NCBI GenBank assembly: GCA_963667715.1 | Contig: OY763926.1 | Coordinates: forward strand, 3,224,001-3,288,000 | Direction of reading: 5' to 3' | Length of the DNA stretch: 64,000 nt | Origin: JAFGDI01 sp963667715 | GTDB taxonomy: Bacteria > Planctomycetota > Phycisphaerae > Sedimentisphaerales > SM23-30 | Shown: in pieces, positions 21,401 to 30,435 of the stretch | Layout: each line of letters begins with the position of its first letter | Position numbering within the stretch: position 1 is the stretch's first letter | Position numbers and translations under genes: made by a program | Notes under the pieces: generated by a model | The model's input: the letters and a program-made list of their open reading frames with translations, nothing else | Databases searched by the model: none | What the model was told of the DNA's origin: nothing

Positions 21401-21812
21401 TAAACTCTATCTGAAATGCGGCAAGCTTCTGCTCCATCTGCTCCAGAGACATTGAAGACTCATAGCCGTTATCTTCAGCCTGAATATTGCTTAGTAACCC
21501 CTTAAACTTTACCAATTCGTCCGGAGTACCATGTGTTTTATTATCATAATCTTCTTTAATAACCTTTAACGACTCGATTTCACGTAAACGATCTAAACTG
21601 TCAGTATAAAGTTTTGACAGCTTATCTTTATCTGCCTGATTTAGGTCTGTCCGCAGCTCAAGTGCCTTAACCTTACTATTGATATCCTCAGCTTTATAAC
21701 CATGCGCAGCAAAGGTCTCACCCCCTGCAACCCGATCTGGAGGTACCGTTTGCCCCATTAAAACACACGGGAAAAAGGACAAAAGAAACAAAATTAATAG
21801 ATTTTTACGCAT
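18393..21812 (-). CDS. Large MscS-family mechanosensitive channel (MscK/MscM type)
   Basis: The 1139-residue protein has a signal peptide (residues 1-20, ending LMGQT). A long charged periplasmic coiled-coil region follows (about 40-480), then roughly ten membrane helices (about 505-910), and finally the MscS core. The core shows the pore helix and beta domain: GLGFGLQEIFANFMSGLIL, then VGDIVTVGEVSGKV and ELIIPNKEF. This layout equals MscK (KefA) and MscM of enterobacteria, which open on membrane tension. An acidic loop (HDISDEEEFSEEEVGDY) lies between helices. The C-terminal 40 residues are low complexity. It is the first gene of the unit with corA. Confidence 0.92.
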   Translation of the reverse strand: MRKNLLILFLLSFFPCVLMGQTVPPDRVAGGETFAAHGYKAEDINSKVKALELRTDLNQADKDKLSKLYTDSLDRLREIESLKVIKEDYDNKTHGTPDELVKFKGLLSNIQAEDNGYESSMSLEQMEQKLAAFQIEFSQIQKESSALANEPQRRATRRTEIPKEIIAINDQLLKSSDKSVDVSTDLSLDEIKQASNVLKTLTEDSLKAKASSLESELAMYNARGDLLTIKRDYYAKKQQVLTEQVKKWEELVNERRKKEAQTASRQAQEVATEVASNYPILTNLSQENLEIAKKQVEIAVKIEKAGVLQKEIDEKLQGLTADYDQLSKRVSVSGQTTAIGYLLNNKRLNLPDINANKRNIKARLEEMSQTMFELLDYDEQKSKLDIISDAVALVMFEVDLPEGRERQDLAVKVEELLTTRRSNLETLVSNFNSYSSILTAIDDKEREFITQFRKYENFINEHILWVKNAQPISLDSFRQVGPEIKHIFSVTNLWQALQALAAGIKNSIIHSVCLWLLLILSFMIRYLNRRKMHEIAAKVLIPETDSLTLTFEVLLLTIFYSVPIPLMIYIMGWTLQNGAGGNEFVLHLASACLSLALYDIVLLPLRNIFVNNGLAMSHFGYSQNIAKAVFTLSSWFIFILQPLLLILYLQHNLEDADLKYQFSRLVFLVIMVLFSLYLTILLYPNKGVMGRYLVSVERRFLTFQNIICFISIITPLSLAVIAWQGYFYAAWKLEARMFAAFGSGLVFVLIYSLANRRIQISRKKIITRHMEKKKGTHDISDEEEFSEEEVGDYCDQICRFMRFVLSFGYLISLLVIFRDVFPALAVLDKKQLWQVTGDDGVGEWVTLASVLSSLSIFIITILMARNISGLINITLLKSISNKEGTRFAILALTRYVIVIVGVFWSFAEIGIGWGEVQWLAAAFTVGLGFGLQEIFANFMSGLILLFEQPMRVGDIVTVGEVSGKVTHINTRSTTINCWDRRELIIPNKEFITGKLINWTLSDNLNRIVFKVGVAYGSDIEKVEKTLMRIARFRKGVVWKPKPTIIFRGFGDSCLDFELRVYINDMEDYLEVWHGVNCAIDSEFRKEKIEIAFPQRDLHIRSVNCEPFPIRMERPLVTAPQVTPTDSESTNIEGGNNESN

Positions 21813-22145
21813 TTTCCACCTGAAAATAACAAAATACCATACCGTCTACTAAGTGCAAAATCATAATTTTCATATACAAAATGGTCAAAAAATAATCATA
21901 TATGGCTATAATTTGATTATATACAAAGAAAAATGCTCTGCAATTTTTTTCTAAACATAAATAATATATCGGCTTATAGCTTTACTTTTTAACAATAATA
22001 ATTCCTGCCTTTATTAATATAAAAACTTTTAGACCAGGTTGACTTTTAAGGCCAAACAGCCATAAAGTATTGTAACTAAGATTAGTCAAATAAAATTGAG
22101 AAACTCTTTTGAGACTAATATCAATAGCTAAGAAAGGAGATCATA
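21813..22145. other. Divergent intergenic region between channel gene and PEP-CTERM gene
   Basis: This AT-rich region must hold two outward promoters. On the plus strand TTGACT (22039-22044) and TAAAGT (22063-22068), 18 bases apart, form a plausible sigma-70 promoter for the PEP-CTERM gene, 78 bases before its ATG. No clear leftward promoter was picked out. Confidence 0.4.
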
Positions 22146-22817
22146 ATGTACTCTGGAATAAAAGTTTTATTAGCAACGCTAACTCTTTCTGCTGCTTCCT
22201 GGGCTATGCCAGTCGATATTACTTATAATGATACTGACAGTCAAGACGTATTGGTAATACCAGAAGTTCAAATACATGAGTTGGGAACTACCACAACATC
22301 GCCAACAGGTGAAATCATTGAAAACTTTCCAATGGATGAAAGGATTGATGCTACATATTCACCAACTAATATAAGGCCGTGCAGGGCTGACTTTGATCTC
22401 AGCGGCGGGCCAAACTACTTGGTTTCAATATCTAATGCCAGTAGAATAAGCTGGACCGACCTTTGGTACGTAGCTGACCCTGAAACAACAATAACTAATG
22501 ATGACGGCATAGTAAATGGTCAGCTGGCATTTAGAATCGATAGTATTGGCCTTAACACTCCCCTTCAGTCTGGTGACACCAATAGTAATGGATGTTTTGA
22601 CCCTGGTGAGACTTGGAGCTTTGTTGTTCAGAACTATGTAAACAGCTTAGGGCTATTGGTAACAGATTTTTCCAGCGTTGGCGTTGGCGACCAAAGCGCA
22701 GCTGGGCCAGTGAGTCCATACTACTCATCTGGCAGTATAATAGCAGTTCCAGAACCTGTTTCATTAACGTTACTTACAGCTGGAATACTACTTATATCCA
22801 AACGTAAAAAAAGCTGA
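22146..22817 (+). CDS. PEP-CTERM sorted exported protein
   Basis: The 223-residue protein has a signal peptide (MYSGIKVLLATLTLSAASWA), a beta-rich Asn/Thr-rich body and a classic PEP-CTERM tail: VPEPVSLTLLTAGILL, then ISKRKKS. The tail directs the protein to an EpsH/XrtA-type exosortase, which cleaves at the PEP motif. No exosortase is in this window. A strong ribosome site (AAAGGAG) is 6 bases upstream of the ATG. Body function is unknown; it contains a DTNSNGCFDPGE stretch that resembles a calcium-binding loop. Confidence 0.85.
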   Translation: MYSGIKVLLATLTLSAASWAMPVDITYNDTDSQDVLVIPEVQIHELGTTTTSPTGEIIENFPMDERIDATYSPTNIRPCRADFDLSGGPNYLVSISNASRISWTDLWYVADPETTITNDDGIVNGQLAFRIDSIGLNTPLQSGDTNSNGCFDPGETWSFVVQNYVNSLGLLVTDFSSVGVGDQSAAGPVSPYYSSGSIIAVPEPVSLTLLTAGILLISKRKKS

Positions 22818-22852
22818 TAACTTTCAGCAATAACGATAATAATCAACACCTT

Positions 22853-22905
22853 GCCTGCCGAAGAATAATGCCATTACGAATTATTCTTTGACAGGCTTAT
22901 TTTAT
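22853..22905 (+). terminator. Intrinsic terminator after the PEP-CTERM gene
   Basis: GCCTGCCGAAGAATAAT pairs, with one mismatch and one small bulge, with ATTATTCTTTGACAGGC around a loop of about 10 bases. TTATTTTAT follows. Confidence 0.75.
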
Positions 22906-22950
22906 CAATAGAGTGTTTAGGACAAAAACTTTCTTTCCTTTTGTCCATTA

Positions 22951-22988
22951 AAAAAGCCGGCTAGGGTATATTCCTATCCGGCTTTAAA
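22951..22988. terminator. Bidirectional terminator between convergent genes
   Basis: AAAGCCGG-C-TAGG pairs with CCTA-T-CCGGCTTT, with A-runs on the left and T-rich sequence on the right. It can stop both the PEP-CTERM transcript and the leftward GH115 transcript. Confidence 0.75.
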
Positions 22989-23015
22989 TAACAAAAATTC
23001 TACTTAGCTATCTGG

Positions 23016-26000
23016 TTATTTAACAACAGTTTCTGCTGGCCCACAATGAGTTTCCGGCAGTTTACCAATTACCAGCTTATCAAGGATCAGACCTGGGTCT
23101 GTTGCCCATACCTTCACCTTATGGCGACCAGCACCAGAAAGCTTGTGTTTGCTGGTGGTTAATGCAGCACCATTTATAACATTTACACTCCACTGATGTG
23201 AATATTCTTCAGTGTCAAACTCTACCATACTGGCAGGCCCACCATCCACCGCAACAGCATAACACAGCTTACGCTCAGCATTTGCTGCATGAGTAGGCAG
23301 ACAATAAATGTTTACATCTATATCACTGCTATTTTCCCAAGTGTAAAAATCATATTCAAGGCAAGCGGTATCTGAAAGTTTTGCCACATCTGTAATACTA
23401 TCAAAGGTAAATGGATATGGAATAACTGCATTACCAGTACGGCCAAGAGTTGGTATTACCTTCCAGAAGTTCTGCGCTCCCGGTGTCTCGCCAGAATAAT
23501 TTTCTGCTTCAACACAAGCATAGCCATTGATCATAACAGCAGTATTCTCCATTTCAGCTACTGAAGGAGAAGCTGGTTTGAAAGCTTTAACATTAAAGGT
23601 TACATCTTTACCAGCACCTGAAACAGTAACCAAGCCACTCGCCGTGCCAGAAGGAGCTTTGGCCCAGTTTATAGATAGTTCCACACGCCGCTGGCCTTCA
23701 ATATTGCCAGAAGCAGGAGTAAATGATATCCACTTATTCGGGCTAGATATAGAATAGTCAAAGCTCTTATCACCTTTATTGAATATATCCACAAAGTAAG
23801 AATTGTCAGTATATACATCAAATATTGGTAGTGAATTATCAGGTAATACGGCCTTATTTAATGGTTTAACTGAGAATTTGGCAAATGAAGCCATATCGTT
23901 ATACGAACCAATACCAACAGCACCGTCAGCAAAATTGCGTTTGATATCCAATATCTGGCGTCCACGATAGCTGACGGTAAACTTACCATCTTTCTTTACA
24001 ACCTTAACCGGATACATTCCGCCACGAGTTAAAGCATGTTGACAATTAGTGATGAGCTTGCGGTTACCATTAACAACACTAAAAAGTGCAGTGTTAACAG
24101 TTGAACCTGTAAGAATCATGTAATTGTAATTTCTCTCATCGACATAACCAAAAACAATAGCCAAGTCAGCAGCACTATTAACATTAAAGTTTTCAACACT
24201 GCCAACCAGACAATCAAGCTCAAAATCGCCATACCAGCGATCTTTTAATAAAGCTATCTCGCCAAGTCTATCACCAGAAAGAGGTTCAAAATCAGTGGTA
24301 TTTATTGCTAGCTGAACACTATCACCCTGCTTGCGAACTTCCCAGCGAGAAGGAGTAGTCATCGACCAGTCGCTAAGCTCTGCCATAGTAAAATCATCGG
24401 AAAAAGCTTCACCAGCCACAATATCGGCCGCAGCCAAGTCACGACTCTGACCTTCAAGAACAACACCCATAGAAGCACCGTTAACAGGCTTAACACTGCC
24501 AACATCCGGCATTCTAAAGGCCTGGCGATCGCGAGGATGACTGGAAATCATGCCGTCCCACTTGCCATCGGCCAGTCTCTTATTATAATATTCAGTCTCA
24601 GCTTCAACCTGATCGTAAGCATATTTAGCTTCTTTGGCAAGGTCATTTGCTATAACTCTTCCCTGCTGAGCATAAAATCTGCTTCGTCCAGCCTGAAGGA
24701 TCTTTTCATTAACCAGACCTGCACAACGAACTGGATACAGTACCAACTGATAAAATGCATCTCTATACATTTCCGGCAAACTGTGATATACCGCAAGTGC
24801 CCTGTCGTCGAGCTCTTTATAGCTATCAACACGTCGTTGGGCTTCATCACCATCATTTATATAGCTAAAACCAATACCCATACGAACTGTATGCTCTGGT
24901 TTACGCTGCTGTCCAAGCTGATAGTATTTATAGAGTATATCAGCGATCTCATCCTTGCAAAATGCAGGGAACTTCTCACCGGCCCAATTGCCAAGATATT
25001 GGTCAATATTGTCAAAATTAACAGAATCGATATCCCAGCCAAGTTCCAGGAAAAACTCAGTAGCAATTTCAGCTGGTTTTATATCGCCAACGTTAAGCAC
25101 CCATACTCTGTCAGCGCCATAAGCATAGGCTTTCTTCATTTCTTCAAGAATAAGTGCAGGCGGAGTTGAACACAGCCAGAGATAATCCTCAGGTTCACCC
25201 CAATATGAAACATGGTAATAAACACCAGCCCGGCCACCACGTTTCTGCTCTTCTGGTGTACTCAGGTATCTGATATAGCCGTGATTATCATCTGGCCAAA
25301 CCAGAGTTACATCATCAGGTACGTCCATACCAAGGCGATATAGACCCAGCACCTCTTTATATGGACAGAATATCTGTGCAACCTTAGTTACATCATCATT
25401 AACAAATTCTTTAAGCATCTGACGCTGAGCAGGGAAAATCTCATTCTGCATAGCGAGCATTTTCTGGTGGTTATCTTTGCCGCTGCAAGGCATGCCACTA
25501 TCATGAATACCACGCATACCAAGTGTATACACACTTTCGTATGGGCCGTTAACTTTAACACGGTCACGCCAGTACTCAATAAGATGTTCACTATTTTGAC
25601 ACCAATCCCAATGGCCACGTTCAGTTCCATCAGCGGGCTCCCATAGATACCATTCTCTGGTATTATTTCTAAGCATCTGTTCACAATGCGAAGAGCCGGC
25701 AACAATAGCATAATCATCAGCAACATGCTTGTTTGCTTCAAATATGTTAAATGACTTGGTACATTCATGCATAGCCGGCCAAATATAATTCGCTTTCAAA
25801 CGAAGTAGCAGTTCATAAACCTTGGTATAGGTTTTAGGTCCTACAAACTCATCTTCTGGCGAAAAATTATCACGCGACCAAGGGTGAAGCCCCCAATCCT
25901 CATCGTTTATGAAGAAACCACGATACTTTACAGATGGTGGCCCCATATAACAAGCGTCAGCTTTAACTGCTATGTAATCCATTGGCAATGCCGGAACATC

Positions 26001-26531
26001 AGCCCACCAATTAAAAGGTGAAACGCCGATCTGTTCGGAAAGGTCAAACACACCAAATGCTGTACCACGACGATCGCTACCGGCAATGACCAATGCTTTA
26101 GATATACCCTTGAAAGGTTTATCTACAACCTGACTTTGAAATGTTTCCCACTGGCCGTCGATAAAGGATACATCAATTTTCTTCTGAGCAACCAGCTTAT
26201 CAACCAGTCCGCCAGAACCAATAGTTCCCAGTATAATCACATTTCCTTTAACACCCTTGAGTTTATTACTAACAACAGGACGTTTGCCAGTTACCTGCTC
26301 AAAGTCATTAGCCAGGCAATCAGCAACAATACGACATACAGTTGCTTCGTTAGAATCATAACATATACCGGCAACCTTTTTGCCGTCAAACAATACCATA
26401 GCACCAGCAGATGGCTGATCTGCGATAATAACAGAGCCCTTTTGCGGCGACGTTTGTCCATAAGATGCTGTTGAAATGACAATAGTCAACAACACTGAAA
26501 GAATACACACATAGTACTTAAATAATTTCAT
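23016..26531 (-). CDS. GH115 family xylan alpha-1,2-glucuronidase with inserted beta-sandwich domain
   Basis: The 1171-residue protein has a signal peptide (cleavage after ASYG, about residue 25) and the GH115 N-terminal and barrel regions. These include SDRRGTAFGVFDLSEQIGVS, SVKYRGFFINDEDWGL, LRLKANYIWPAMHE and YTLGMRGIHDSGMP. GH115 enzymes remove (4-O-methyl-)glucuronic acid from xylan. A LamG/DUF1080-like beta-sandwich (about residues 705-890, EAFSDDFTMAELSDW onward) follows the barrel. A BACON-like strand segment and the GH115 C-terminal carbohydrate-binding domain (about 1005-1160) close the protein. It is longer than many GH115 enzymes because of that inserted domain. AGAGGA lies 6 bases before the ATG. 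No other xylan genes are adjacent. Confidence 0.88.
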   Translation of the reverse strand: MKLFKYYVCILSVLLTIVISTASYGQTSPQKGSVIIADQPSAGAMVLFDGKKVAGICYDSNEATVCRIVADCLANDFEQVTGKRPVVSNKLKGVKGNVIILGTIGSGGLVDKLVAQKKIDVSFIDGQWETFQSQVVDKPFKGISKALVIAGSDRRGTAFGVFDLSEQIGVSPFNWWADVPALPMDYIAVKADACYMGPPSVKYRGFFINDEDWGLHPWSRDNFSPEDEFVGPKTYTKVYELLLRLKANYIWPAMHECTKSFNIFEANKHVADDYAIVAGSSHCEQMLRNNTREWYLWEPADGTERGHWDWCQNSEHLIEYWRDRVKVNGPYESVYTLGMRGIHDSGMPCSGKDNHQKMLAMQNEIFPAQRQMLKEFVNDDVTKVAQIFCPYKEVLGLYRLGMDVPDDVTLVWPDDNHGYIRYLSTPEEQKRGGRAGVYYHVSYWGEPEDYLWLCSTPPALILEEMKKAYAYGADRVWVLNVGDIKPAEIATEFFLELGWDIDSVNFDNIDQYLGNWAGEKFPAFCKDEIADILYKYYQLGQQRKPEHTVRMGIGFSYINDGDEAQRRVDSYKELDDRALAVYHSLPEMYRDAFYQLVLYPVRCAGLVNEKILQAGRSRFYAQQGRVIANDLAKEAKYAYDQVEAETEYYNKRLADGKWDGMISSHPRDRQAFRMPDVGSVKPVNGASMGVVLEGQSRDLAAADIVAGEAFSDDFTMAELSDWSMTTPSRWEVRKQGDSVQLAINTTDFEPLSGDRLGEIALLKDRWYGDFELDCLVGSVENFNVNSAADLAIVFGYVDERNYNYMILTGSTVNTALFSVVNGNRKLITNCQHALTRGGMYPVKVVKKDGKFTVSYRGRQILDIKRNFADGAVGIGSYNDMASFAKFSVKPLNKAVLPDNSLPIFDVYTDNSYFVDIFNKGDKSFDYSISSPNKWISFTPASGNIEGQRRVELSINWAKAPSGTASGLVTVSGAGKDVTFNVKAFKPASPSVAEMENTAVMINGYACVEAENYSGETPGAQNFWKVIPTLGRTGNAVIPYPFTFDSITDVAKLSDTACLEYDFYTWENSSDIDVNIYCLPTHAANAERKLCYAVAVDGGPASMVEFDTEEYSHQWSVNVINGAALTTSKHKLSGAGRHKVKVWATDPGLILDKLVIGKLPETHCGPAETVVK

Positions 26532-26805
26532 AAGCTGTCCTCTCTAAAGTAAATGAGTACACATAAGTCTCCTTACACAATTAACTTGCATTATATTATC
26601 CTCATATAATTAGAAAACACAATCAGCGTATTAGTGCTTTTTATTGCAGGATAATAACCTGCCCCCCCAGAAAATAATCTTAATTACACATTTGAAGTTA
26701 AGGCTGTTTTTAACATAAACACTTTAATTATTGAAATATAAGAGATTTAATTACCATTATACACCTAAAGACTATAGTGCAAAACGATTATTATCAGAAC
26801 AGAGC

Positions 26806-28539
26806 TCAATTAGACTTTTCGAGCCATTTTTTAAGTTTTTTCCAAGGCATAGTATTAATAACATCAGCTTTTGATGCATACCCTTTTTGGGCAACAGCTA
26901 CGCCAAGAGCCATAAGATTAAAACTGGCGGCATCATGAGAATCTGTATTGATGATAAGCTTAACACCAATATCAACAGCTTGCCTAACATGTTCTGCTGA
27001 AAGATCGAGTCTGAACGGCTGACTGCTTACTTCCAATGCAGTATCAGTTTCAACGGCATGCTTAAAAATCATAGGCATATCAAGGTCCATCGGCCTGCGA
27101 TAGCGGATATATCGACCTGTCGGATGGCAAATACACTTAATATATGGATTATCCATCGCTTTCATGATCCGGGTTGTATTTTTCTCTCTACTACCTTCCA
27201 TGCCATTATGAATACTGGCTGCTGCATAATCGAGCTGGGCCAAAACTTCATCTTCATAGTCAAGTGTGCCGTCAGATAAAATGTCAACCTCGGAACCAGC
27301 TAGAATCTCAATATTCTTATAATTTGCATTTAGTACTTTTATTTTCTCAATCGCCTTGAGCAGGCGGTCAACAGAAAGACCATTTGCAATGATAGAACTG
27401 CGAGAGTGATCAGTGATGCAAATATACTCATATCCCATGCTTATTCCAGCCTCAACAAGTTCTTCAATGGAACTTCGCCCATCTGAAAATGGGGTATGCA
27501 TATGGAGATCCCCACGAATATCCGAGAGTTGGACAACAACAGGGAGTTTTTTGGCCTGTGCCAGCTTCTGGGCGGCAGTATCATCTTGCAGAGTAGGAAG
27601 AATATACTGCAAGCCAAGCTTTTTATAGACAGCGGCTTCGCTAGAGCACTTTATCTGCTTTTCATTCTTAAATAGTCCACTTTCGTTAAAAATGAGCTTT
27701 TTCTTTTCAGCAGATTCACACAATAACTGCCTTTGAGAGCTACCAGGGGTAAGAAAGGCTAATACTCCGAATTCATTATCAGGTGTACAGGTAAAAATTT
27801 CTACTTCACATGGTTTACGCCGTATATTATCTGATTTCCAGTTAAATTTAACCCTGTTTGGCCCTACTATAATAAATTCAGTTACTCCCGGCATACCTGA
27901 AATAAACTCAAACATAACAGAGCTATCGGCAGTAACAGCAAGCAGGTCAATATCACCAACCGTTTCACAGCAGCGACGAAGTGAACCAACAGCATATATG
28001 CGATCTATCAGCCCTGAGCTCCAAATTTGAGCCTTAAGGGCTTCCAGCATAACAATAGCACGGCCAAGCGGTATACGGTCTTCAGTTTCAAGACGAAATT
28101 CAATATTAGCAGCAATATTAGCAGCTTTATTACGACCAAATCCAGATACCTTTTCTAACCTGCCGTCGCGAGCTGCAGCAAGCAAATCGTTAAGATTTTC
28201 AACTTTAATCTCTCGCCATAGCTTGCTAACAGTCTTGGTTCCCAAGCCATTGATCTTAAGCATCGGCAGTAACCCTTCAGGAATCTGCCCTAGTAATTGC
28301 TGATATTCACTAATTGTTCCAGTTTGAAAATACTCTCTGATACGCATTGCAGTAGCAGGTCCAATACCAGCGATATCTTCTAACTGCCCATACTCATGAA
28401 GAATAGCAAAGTCCTCAACGCTATCAGCAATGATCCGTGCCACTTTGCGATTAGCCTTAATTCGAAAAGTATCTTCCTGAAGAATCTCCTGGATATCGGC
28501 TATCGATTCAAATAATTGTGCTAGAACAGTATTTGACAC
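26806..28539 (-). CDS. polX: PolX: family X DNA polymerase with PHP domain
   Basis: The 577-residue protein has the bacterial PolX layout. It has an N-terminal 8-kDa-like HhH region (LEDIAGIGPATAMRI, then INGLGTKTVSKLW), a nucleotidyltransferase palm, and a C-terminal PHP phosphoesterase domain. The palm motif is GSLRRCCETVGDIDLL. The PHP domain starts at GDLHMHTPFSDG, with later ITDHSRS, NTDSHD and HNG motifs. It should work in base-excision or gap repair. Two oddities: the third palm carboxylate position reads CEVEIF (Glu where Asp is usual), and the thumb 'GSKxHNxxLR' motif is degenerate (GSSQRQLLCE). The start is GTG 28539, since AGGAG lies 6 bases upstream. A TTG at 28560 is upstream of that ribosome site. 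Confidence 0.88.
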   Translation of the reverse strand: MSNTVLAQLFESIADIQEILQEDTFRIKANRKVARIIADSVEDFAILHEYGQLEDIAGIGPATAMRIREYFQTGTISEYQQLLGQIPEGLLPMLKINGLGTKTVSKLWREIKVENLNDLLAAARDGRLEKVSGFGRNKAANIAANIEFRLETEDRIPLGRAIVMLEALKAQIWSSGLIDRIYAVGSLRRCCETVGDIDLLAVTADSSVMFEFISGMPGVTEFIIVGPNRVKFNWKSDNIRRKPCEVEIFTCTPDNEFGVLAFLTPGSSQRQLLCESAEKKKLIFNESGLFKNEKQIKCSSEAAVYKKLGLQYILPTLQDDTAAQKLAQAKKLPVVVQLSDIRGDLHMHTPFSDGRSSIEELVEAGISMGYEYICITDHSRSSIIANGLSVDRLLKAIEKIKVLNANYKNIEILAGSEVDILSDGTLDYEDEVLAQLDYAAASIHNGMEGSREKNTTRIMKAMDNPYIKCICHPTGRYIRYRRPMDLDMPMIFKHAVETDTALEVSSQPFRLDLSAEHVRQAVDIGVKLIINTDSHDAASFNLMALGVAVAQKGYASKADVINTMPWKKLKKWLEKSN

Positions 28540-28583
28540 AGTACGCTCCTGACAGTTCAAGAAAAAAACAACCAGCAGGCAGC

Positions 28584-30383
28584 CTAGCCTTCCAGCAGCA
28601 AGACCAGCATCTGCATAGGCGGAACCGGGAAATCACTTGTAAGGTGAAGATAGCTGTAACTATCATCATTAGTAACCTTGAGAGAATCATCTTTAACTAT
28701 CTTGCCCTGCTCGTTTAACTCTTTGACCTTCTTAACCTTGAACGGTAACTTGCCCAGGCGTATACGAGCATCAATAGCCCAGTCGAAACCAATATTCATC
28801 AGAGTGAGGACAATACGCTTTTTATCGGGTACAAACCCCATAAAAGGTACAAGATCCGGAGTATTCTCAACTTGACATAATAAACGATGCCTTTGCACCC
28901 AGTTTATAATATCGACCATATGTACCTGTCTCGCTGGCGAAAGGAGCAGCTTACAAGTATCAGCATTAAGTTCAAATGGCAATATTGCACAACGATGATG
29001 GTGTTCGATATTATCAAAAGTTACCATACCATCGACATTTGGCAAGCTGCCATGACGAGTAATTTCAGTTATAACCCTTGTATTTGCATGGAATGGCTCG
29101 ATCTGTCTGAACTTATCAGCTGACACCCTGTTACGGTAAATAGTCTGATGACCATAAAATCTATTGGCATAAGCCTGGAAACTTAGTATCTCTGTACAAG
29201 CACCCTCTATGGTATCGCCGATATGACAACCAATCAGACCAGGCAAACCCATCTTATAAATAGTCTCGGCTGCAATAGCATCCAGGATAACACCGCCAGT
29301 AAATACGGCATTGAGCTGTTCTCTGGTCATTTCCTCAGGCACAGTGCCGCAAAGTATTGATACCATACCAGAGTCATAATCCTGATCGATATCACTGGCT
29401 TGGATAAAAGTAACAGGAAGCCCCATACGCCAGAACATAGTAGCGGTAGATAAATCGTATCCAGTTTCCGGTTGATCTGGAAGGACTATTCTTATACCAT
29501 CGTAACAAATATCAGCTGGTACATAACTAGCCAGCTTATCAATAAACTTACGATTCGCCTTGATCATTTGCAGGTACAAATTATCAATACGAGGAGCAGT
29601 ACCCATTTCATCGAAGCAGTTAAGAACTATCTGACGATGCCCGAACAGGACATTCAAGTTAATTTGCATCTGTGTACTTTCCGCTGCTTTATGGAAAGGT
29701 GATGCATATAATTGATTTATATTTCCAAGCAAAGCGATCTGATCAATAGCATGACTGCATTGTTGCTGACTAATTGCAACCGTAGCGGCAGCCTCCAGAA
29801 TCTCTGTCCTGTCATAATCCTGACGGAACGGCTGAGTTTGAGCCAAAAGGGGCTCTCCACCATCAGCGAGCAAAGCAGCAAGCTGTAAAGCATTGAGTCC
29901 ATAAGCAGCATATGTATCGATTGGAGCTGCGAGAAGTCCTATTGAGACTTTTTTATTGATCTTCTTCACTTCTTTGCCAAGCTGTTTATAGAACAATTTT
30001 CGGTCAATAGCAGAATTATCTGTTAGCTTATCTAAAGAAGCATCATCCAGCCATAAAGTCTGGCACCCTACTTCAGCCGCAGCTTTAAAGAGATTTACCA
30101 AATAAGACTTATAATCTTTATTACTACAGTCAGGTATTGACGGCAGAACAAGCTCAGCAAAGAACTTACGCTTTTTAAGGCGACGAGTAGAGACTTTAAT
30201 TACCTCCAAACGCTCAGTAACTTTATCCCACGGTAAGATTTCGTCATCAAAACCAGCATCAGCAAAACTAAGCAGCACCATACCAGCCTTGATCTCGTTC
30301 AGGGTTTCATAAAGATTCTGTAATCTGCCGTCAGTTTGAAATTGTCTGTAAGCAAAACGTAAAATAATTCCGGGTTCGATCAT
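28584..30383 (-). CDS. Unknown 599-residue protein, possibly a glycoside-hydrolase-like barrel
   Basis: I do not recognise the family. The protein has no signal peptide or membrane helix. The first half alternates strands and helices in a TIM-barrel-like way (MVLLSFADAGFDDE, TLWLDDASLDKL, KVSIGLLAAPIDTYAAYG). The middle has a segment resembling the amidotransferase-like trimerisation domain of family 42 beta-galactosidases (GMVSILCGTVPEEMTREQL, then VFTGGVILD). The C-terminus is a beta-sandwich-like domain. A cytoplasmic carbohydrate-active enzyme is possible but unproven. Stop and the preferred PolX GTG are 44 bases apart, so the two are probably one unit. AGGA is 6 bases upstream of the ATG. 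Confidence 0.6.
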   Translation of the reverse strand: MIEPGIILRFAYRQFQTDGRLQNLYETLNEIKAGMVLLSFADAGFDDEILPWDKVTERLEVIKVSTRRLKKRKFFAELVLPSIPDCSNKDYKSYLVNLFKAAAEVGCQTLWLDDASLDKLTDNSAIDRKLFYKQLGKEVKKINKKVSIGLLAAPIDTYAAYGLNALQLAALLADGGEPLLAQTQPFRQDYDRTEILEAAATVAISQQQCSHAIDQIALLGNINQLYASPFHKAAESTQMQINLNVLFGHRQIVLNCFDEMGTAPRIDNLYLQMIKANRKFIDKLASYVPADICYDGIRIVLPDQPETGYDLSTATMFWRMGLPVTFIQASDIDQDYDSGMVSILCGTVPEEMTREQLNAVFTGGVILDAIAAETIYKMGLPGLIGCHIGDTIEGACTEILSFQAYANRFYGHQTIYRNRVSADKFRQIEPFHANTRVITEITRHGSLPNVDGMVTFDNIEHHHRCAILPFELNADTCKLLLSPARQVHMVDIINWVQRHRLLCQVENTPDLVPFMGFVPDKKRIVLTLMNIGFDWAIDARIRLGKLPFKVKKVKELNEQGKIVKDDSLKVTNDDSYSYLHLTSDFPVPPMQMLVLLLEG

Positions 30384-30435
30384 AAATATTCCTGAATGCT
30401 ACAACTAGCAAAATACTAGTTGTCTATAATTTATT

